From: Centipeda artemidis DSM 19719
GTDB lineage: Bacteria > Bacillota > Negativicutes > Selenomonadales > Selenomonadaceae
DNA length: 64,000 nucleotides
Direction of reading: 5' to 3'
Assembly: GCF_000426665.1 (NCBI RefSeq)
Contig: NZ_AUFU01000002.1
Coordinates: 1 to 64,000, forward strand
This document shows positions 61,468-64,000 of the stretch, piece after piece. The position numbers and the translations under genes are program-made. The first letter of the stretch is position 1. Every line of letters starts with the position of its first letter. The notes under the pieces were generated by a model, which saw only the letters and a list, made by a program, of their open reading frames with translations, was not told the DNA's origin and did not search any database.

Positions 61468-62856
61468 TTATTCTTTGACATACGCCGTGATGGGCTTGTA
61501 GTGCGCCTTGAAGAACTCTTCTGCGACCTGCGGGAAAAGCGCATAGGACAGAACGTCCTCATCGGAAGGATTCAGATAGCCTTTTGTTTTGAGCTCTTCC
61601 TTAAACTCTGCAAACGTCTTAGCCTTGGCATCCTCGATGGAGCAGTCATCGATGATATCCTTGGGATCTATCTTCAAGGTGTCCGTCAGGAATGCACGAT
61701 CGATTTCAACCGGCGTCTTGCCGAATTTTCCGCGTGCAAGATCCTTAAACTCGTTTGGAACCATCTTATAGCGCTCGCCTGTCATGACGTTAAACGTTGC
61801 CATCGTGCCGACGATCTGCGAAGACGGCGTGACAAGAGGAGGATAACCGATATCCTTGCGAACGCGCGGCATCTCATCAAGGAGATCTTGATAGCGGTCT
61901 TCCATGCCGGCTTCTTTGAGCTGATTTGCAAGGTTGGAGAGCATACCGCCCGGGATCTGGAAGTCCAGAACATTGGGGTTGATGTCGAAGTATCCTTTGA
62001 GGTTAAAGGTCTTGATCAGATCCTGCTTGACCTTGAGGAAATGTTTGGAGATCGGCGTCATCGCCTGACGATCGAGCCCCGTGTCGCGCTCCGTCCCCTC
62101 GAGCATAGCAACCATCGTCTCTGTGCACGGCTGCGACGTATCGCTCGAGAAGGGGGCAAGAGCCGTATCAATGATGTCGACGCCGGCTTCAACCGCCTTG
62201 ATGTACGTTGCATGACCAAATCCGGACGTGCAGTGCGTATGCAGGTCAATGGGAATCTTGACGGCGGCTTTGAGCTTCGTGATAAGATCCTCAGCGACAT
62301 ATGGCTTCAGAAGTCCCGACATATCCTTGATACAGACGGAATGGCATCCCATCTTTTCGAGTTCGACCGCCAGCTCAACGAACATTTCGTTGGTGTGCAC
62401 AGGGCTGATCGTGTATACGAGACAGCCTTGGACATGCGGCTTTTCGGGACATTTGAGCGCGGCGCTAATCGCCACTTTCAGGTTGCGAATGTCGTTGAGC
62501 GCATCGAAGATGCGGAAGACGCCGATACCGTGTGCAGAGGCTTTTTGAACGAACTTTTCTACAACATCGTTGGAATAATGATTATAGCCGAGCAGGTTCT
62601 GACCGCGCAAGAGCATCTGGATCGGGGTCTTGAGGTGCTTCTTCAGAGTGTCCAAACGTTCCCACGGATCTTCATCAAGGAAACGCAGGCAAGAATCAAA
62701 TGTTGCTCCGCCCCAAGCTTCAAGGGAGTTGTACCCGATGGCATCAAGCGCCTCAAGCTGCGGAAGCATATCCGAAATTCTCATGCGGGTTGCCAGCAGT
62801 GACTGATGTCCATCGCGGAGCACAGTCTCAGTGATTTTTACAGGATTCTTTGACAT
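61468..62856 (-). CDS. oadA: OadA/5S-type biotin-dependent carboxyltransferase subunit
   Basis: A 462-residue carboxyltransferase of the oxaloacetate decarboxylase alpha, pyruvate carboxylase subunit B and transcarboxylase 5S family. It has TVLRDGHQSLLATRMR (metal and substrate site from D15), GGATFDSCLRFL, VCIKDMSGLL (the modified lysine), and DLHTHCTSGFGHATY (metal-binding His pair). QIPGGMLSNLANQL and TPSSQIVGTMATFNV follow. The protein stops before any biotinyl (MKM) domain, so a separate carrier protein must be encoded elsewhere. It interconverts oxaloacetate and pyruvate by moving CO2 to and from biotin. The ATG at 62856 follows AAGGAG by 11 bases. A further in-frame start upstream is not needed. 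Confidence 0.9.
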   Translation of the reverse strand: MSKNPVKITETVLRDGHQSLLATRMRISDMLPQLEALDAIGYNSLEAWGGATFDSCLRFLDEDPWERLDTLKKHLKTPIQMLLRGQNLLGYNHYSNDVVEKFVQKASAHGIGVFRIFDALNDIRNLKVAISAALKCPEKPHVQGCLVYTISPVHTNEMFVELAVELEKMGCHSVCIKDMSGLLKPYVAEDLITKLKAAVKIPIDLHTHCTSGFGHATYIKAVEAGVDIIDTALAPFSSDTSQPCTETMVAMLEGTERDTGLDRQAMTPISKHFLKVKQDLIKTFNLKGYFDINPNVLDFQIPGGMLSNLANQLKEAGMEDRYQDLLDEMPRVRKDIGYPPLVTPSSQIVGTMATFNVMTGERYKMVPNEFKDLARGKFGKTPVEIDRAFLTDTLKIDPKDIIDDCSIEDAKAKTFAEFKEELKTKGYLNPSDEDVLSYALFPQVAEEFFKAHYKPITAYVKE

Positions 62857-62915
62857 AAAAGAACACTCTCCTTGACTAAAAATCATAATCAAAAATTATA
62901 TAACCCAACATCTAA

Positions 62916-62944
62916 ATTATAGGATTAAACGGGAGCGTTGTCAA
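62916..62944 (-). promoter_or_regulatory. Consensus promoter of oadA
   Basis: On the minus strand, a perfect TTGACA (62944-62939), a 17-base spacer and a perfect TATAAT (62921-62916). The start should be near 62909, giving a leader of about 53 bases. Confidence 0.95.
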
Positions 62945-62986
62945 TCATAAGTTATAAAATTCACATATCTTTATTCTATTTTTACG

Positions 62987-63022
62987 CTTAACTATCCATA
63001 ATGGTAATTATGGATAGTTAAG
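62987..63022. repeat. Perfect 16-bp inverted repeat between oadA and the dehydrogenase
   Basis: CTTAACTATCCATAAT (62987-63002) and its exact complement ATTATGGATAGTTAAG (63007-63022) flank GGTA. Neither strand has a T run after it, so it is not a standard terminator. It is about 45 bases upstream of the oadA -35 box and about 100 bases before the dehydrogenase gene, and may be an operator. Confidence 0.85.
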
Positions 63023-63048
63023 AAGGAAGAACTTTAGAAAAGGATTTT

Positions 63049-63077
63049 TTGTCATTTTAGCGAATAGTTACTATTTA
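63049..63077 (+). promoter_or_regulatory. Possible promoter of the 2-hydroxyacid dehydrogenase
   Basis: TTGTCA (63049-63054), a 17-base spacer and TATTTA (63072-63077), about 45 bases before the start codon. Confidence 0.5.
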
Positions 63078-63122
63078 ATGAACGGTATACGAATTTACTG
63101 CATATCGGAAAGGATTTATCAT

Positions 63123-64000
63123 ATGGAACTGCATCTTCTATCGTTTGTGCGATTGAATGACGAACAGATCGATCTTCTGCATCACGCGTCGCCCGGCTGC
63201 ACTGTCGTATGCGGGCGTCCGGAACAAACTGCTTCTGTGATGCCTGATGTCGATATACTGCTGGGATATGATTCCCAAATGGATATCGATACATTCCTCC
63301 AGCAGATGCCAAAGCTAAAATGGATTCATACCTTTAGCGCGGGTGTTGAGAAACTGATGGCCAACGAGGATTTTTGCCGATCGGATATTTTACTTACAAA
63401 TTCGCGCGGTATCCACGGGATCCCTATGGCAGAGCATATTCTTGGCACTATGCTCGCGTCGAGCCGCCGACTGATCGAGGCATGGGAAAATCAAAAAAAT
63501 CACCAATGGAAGCGTTTAACCTCTCCCGACGAACTCTACGGTAAAACAGCGGCAGTTATCGGACTTGGCAGCATCGGACGCGAGGTTGCAAAACATCTGA
63601 AAAATATGGGGATGCACGTCGTCGCCGTAAAACAAAAAGAAACAACCGAACCGTTTGTCGATCAGCTGCTTCCGATAGCACAGATTTCCGAGGCGCTCTC
63701 CTGTGCGGATTATGTTATTGTCACACTGCCGTTGACGCCTGAAACAACCAATATGTTTAATCAGGATGCATTCCGTCTCATGAAGAAAGATGCGTTTTTT
63801 ATCAATGTATCAAGAGGCGCCGTGGTAAACGAGAACGACCTTGTGGCAGCTCTTTCCTCCGGGATGATTTGCGGCGCTTCTCTCGATGTTTTCGCGGTAG
63901 AACCGCTGCCGGAGGATTCTCCGCTATGGGACGTTCCAAATCTATATATTACGCCGCATTATTCATCCGTTTCCCCAATGTATCTAGAGCGCTCTCTCAA
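63123..64000 (+). CDS. D-2-hydroxyacid dehydrogenase, 3' end beyond the window
   Basis: An open frame of 292 codons without a stop. It begins MELHLLSFVRLNDEQIDLL at ATG 63123, after AAGGAT. It contains the NAD(P)-binding GLGSIGREVAKHLK. The catalytic Arg is in NVSRGAVVNE, the Glu in DVFAVEPLPEDSPLWD, and the His in ITPHYSS. These are the hallmarks of the D-isomer-specific 2-hydroxyacid dehydrogenase family (glyoxylate/hydroxypyruvate reductase-like). About 20-30 residues are missing at the C-terminus, judged by family length. It is transcribed divergently from oadA, so a role in oxo-acid metabolism is likely but the substrate is unknown. Confidence 0.9.
   Translation, partial: MELHLLSFVRLNDEQIDLLHHASPGCTVVCGRPEQTASVMPDVDILLGYDSQMDIDTFLQQMPKLKWIHTFSAGVEKLMANEDFCRSDILLTNSRGIHGIPMAEHILGTMLASSRRLIEAWENQKNHQWKRLTSPDELYGKTAAVIGLGSIGREVAKHLKNMGMHVVAVKQKETTEPFVDQLLPIAQISEALSCADYVIVTLPLTPETTNMFNQDAFRLMKKDAFFINVSRGAVVNENDLVAALSSGMICGASLDVFAVEPLPEDSPLWDVPNLYITPHYSSVSPMYLERSL

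Noticed and set aside
1-64000. CRISPR arrays, transposases, phage genes, tRNAs
   Set aside because: No regularly spaced repeats, no transposase or integrase motifs and no tRNA cloverleaf were found by reading. A tRNA scan would be needed to be sure.

Overview
The window is a gene-dense chromosomal core segment (about 55-57% G+C by eye) from a Firmicutes-lineage bacterium, most likely a Negativicute of the Selenomonas type. This is inferred from the gene content: Gram-positive-style modules (glmS ribozyme, PyrK/PyrD-1B, EcfA1A2, walJ-htrA-rlmH and dprA-topA-trmFO-hslVU gene orders) sit beside genes common in diderm anaerobes (OadA-type carboxyltransferase, hexameric GdhA, E. coli-type SpeD, a GT41 protein). 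No prophage, insertion sequence, CRISPR array, tRNA or 5S/16S/23S rRNA gene was seen. All genes are on the + strand except an HD-GYP gene and oadA.

Layout. 1-2650: cupin, a structured intergenic stretch, comM, a small NIF3/CutA-like protein. 2690-6190: an unusual trio of a Rossmann-like protein, a GT2-like glycosyltransferase and an OGT/SPINDLY-type GT41 protein. 6225-16651: a long co-directional run: dnaE, rluB, HI0933-type flavoprotein, aroA, cmk, plsC, walJ, htrA, rlmH. 16731-24448: gdhA, uppP-pth, the glmS ribozyme and glmS, a ThrE-like exporter and a Bcr/CflA transporter. 24532-28275: a two-component pair and ecfA1-ecfA2 (no ecfT). 28305-35368: HD-GYP phosphodiesterase (-), LCP ligase, ABC-F protein and recD2.

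35336-43728 is the de novo pyrimidine operon pyrB-pyrC-carA-carB-pyrK-pyrD, with overlapping or abutting genes. Its leader is the most striking thing here: a consensus promoter, a PyrR-type RNA hairpin whose 3' arm contains the Shine-Dalgarno of a 33-codon leader ORF, an intrinsic terminator lying inside that ORF, and a leader stop codon that overlaps the pyrB start. It looks like a merger of the PyrR system and the E. coli pyrL coupling mechanism.

43852-51839: RNase P RNA, an NlpC/P60 hydrolase, a 25-residue membrane micropeptide, then dprA-topA-trmFO-hslV-hslU with overlapping starts. 51909-57127: rarA, speD, comEA-comEC (DNA uptake, matching dprA and comM). 57132-64000: a HAD phosphatase, a DUF47-PiT phosphate transport pair, a TGS-type nucleoside kinase, oadA on the minus strand, a perfect 16-bp-arm palindrome, and a D-2-hydroxyacid dehydrogenase cut by the window end.

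Most genes are housekeeping and can be named with confidence from motifs. Starts were chosen by ribosome binding site, and several genes appear to use TTG.
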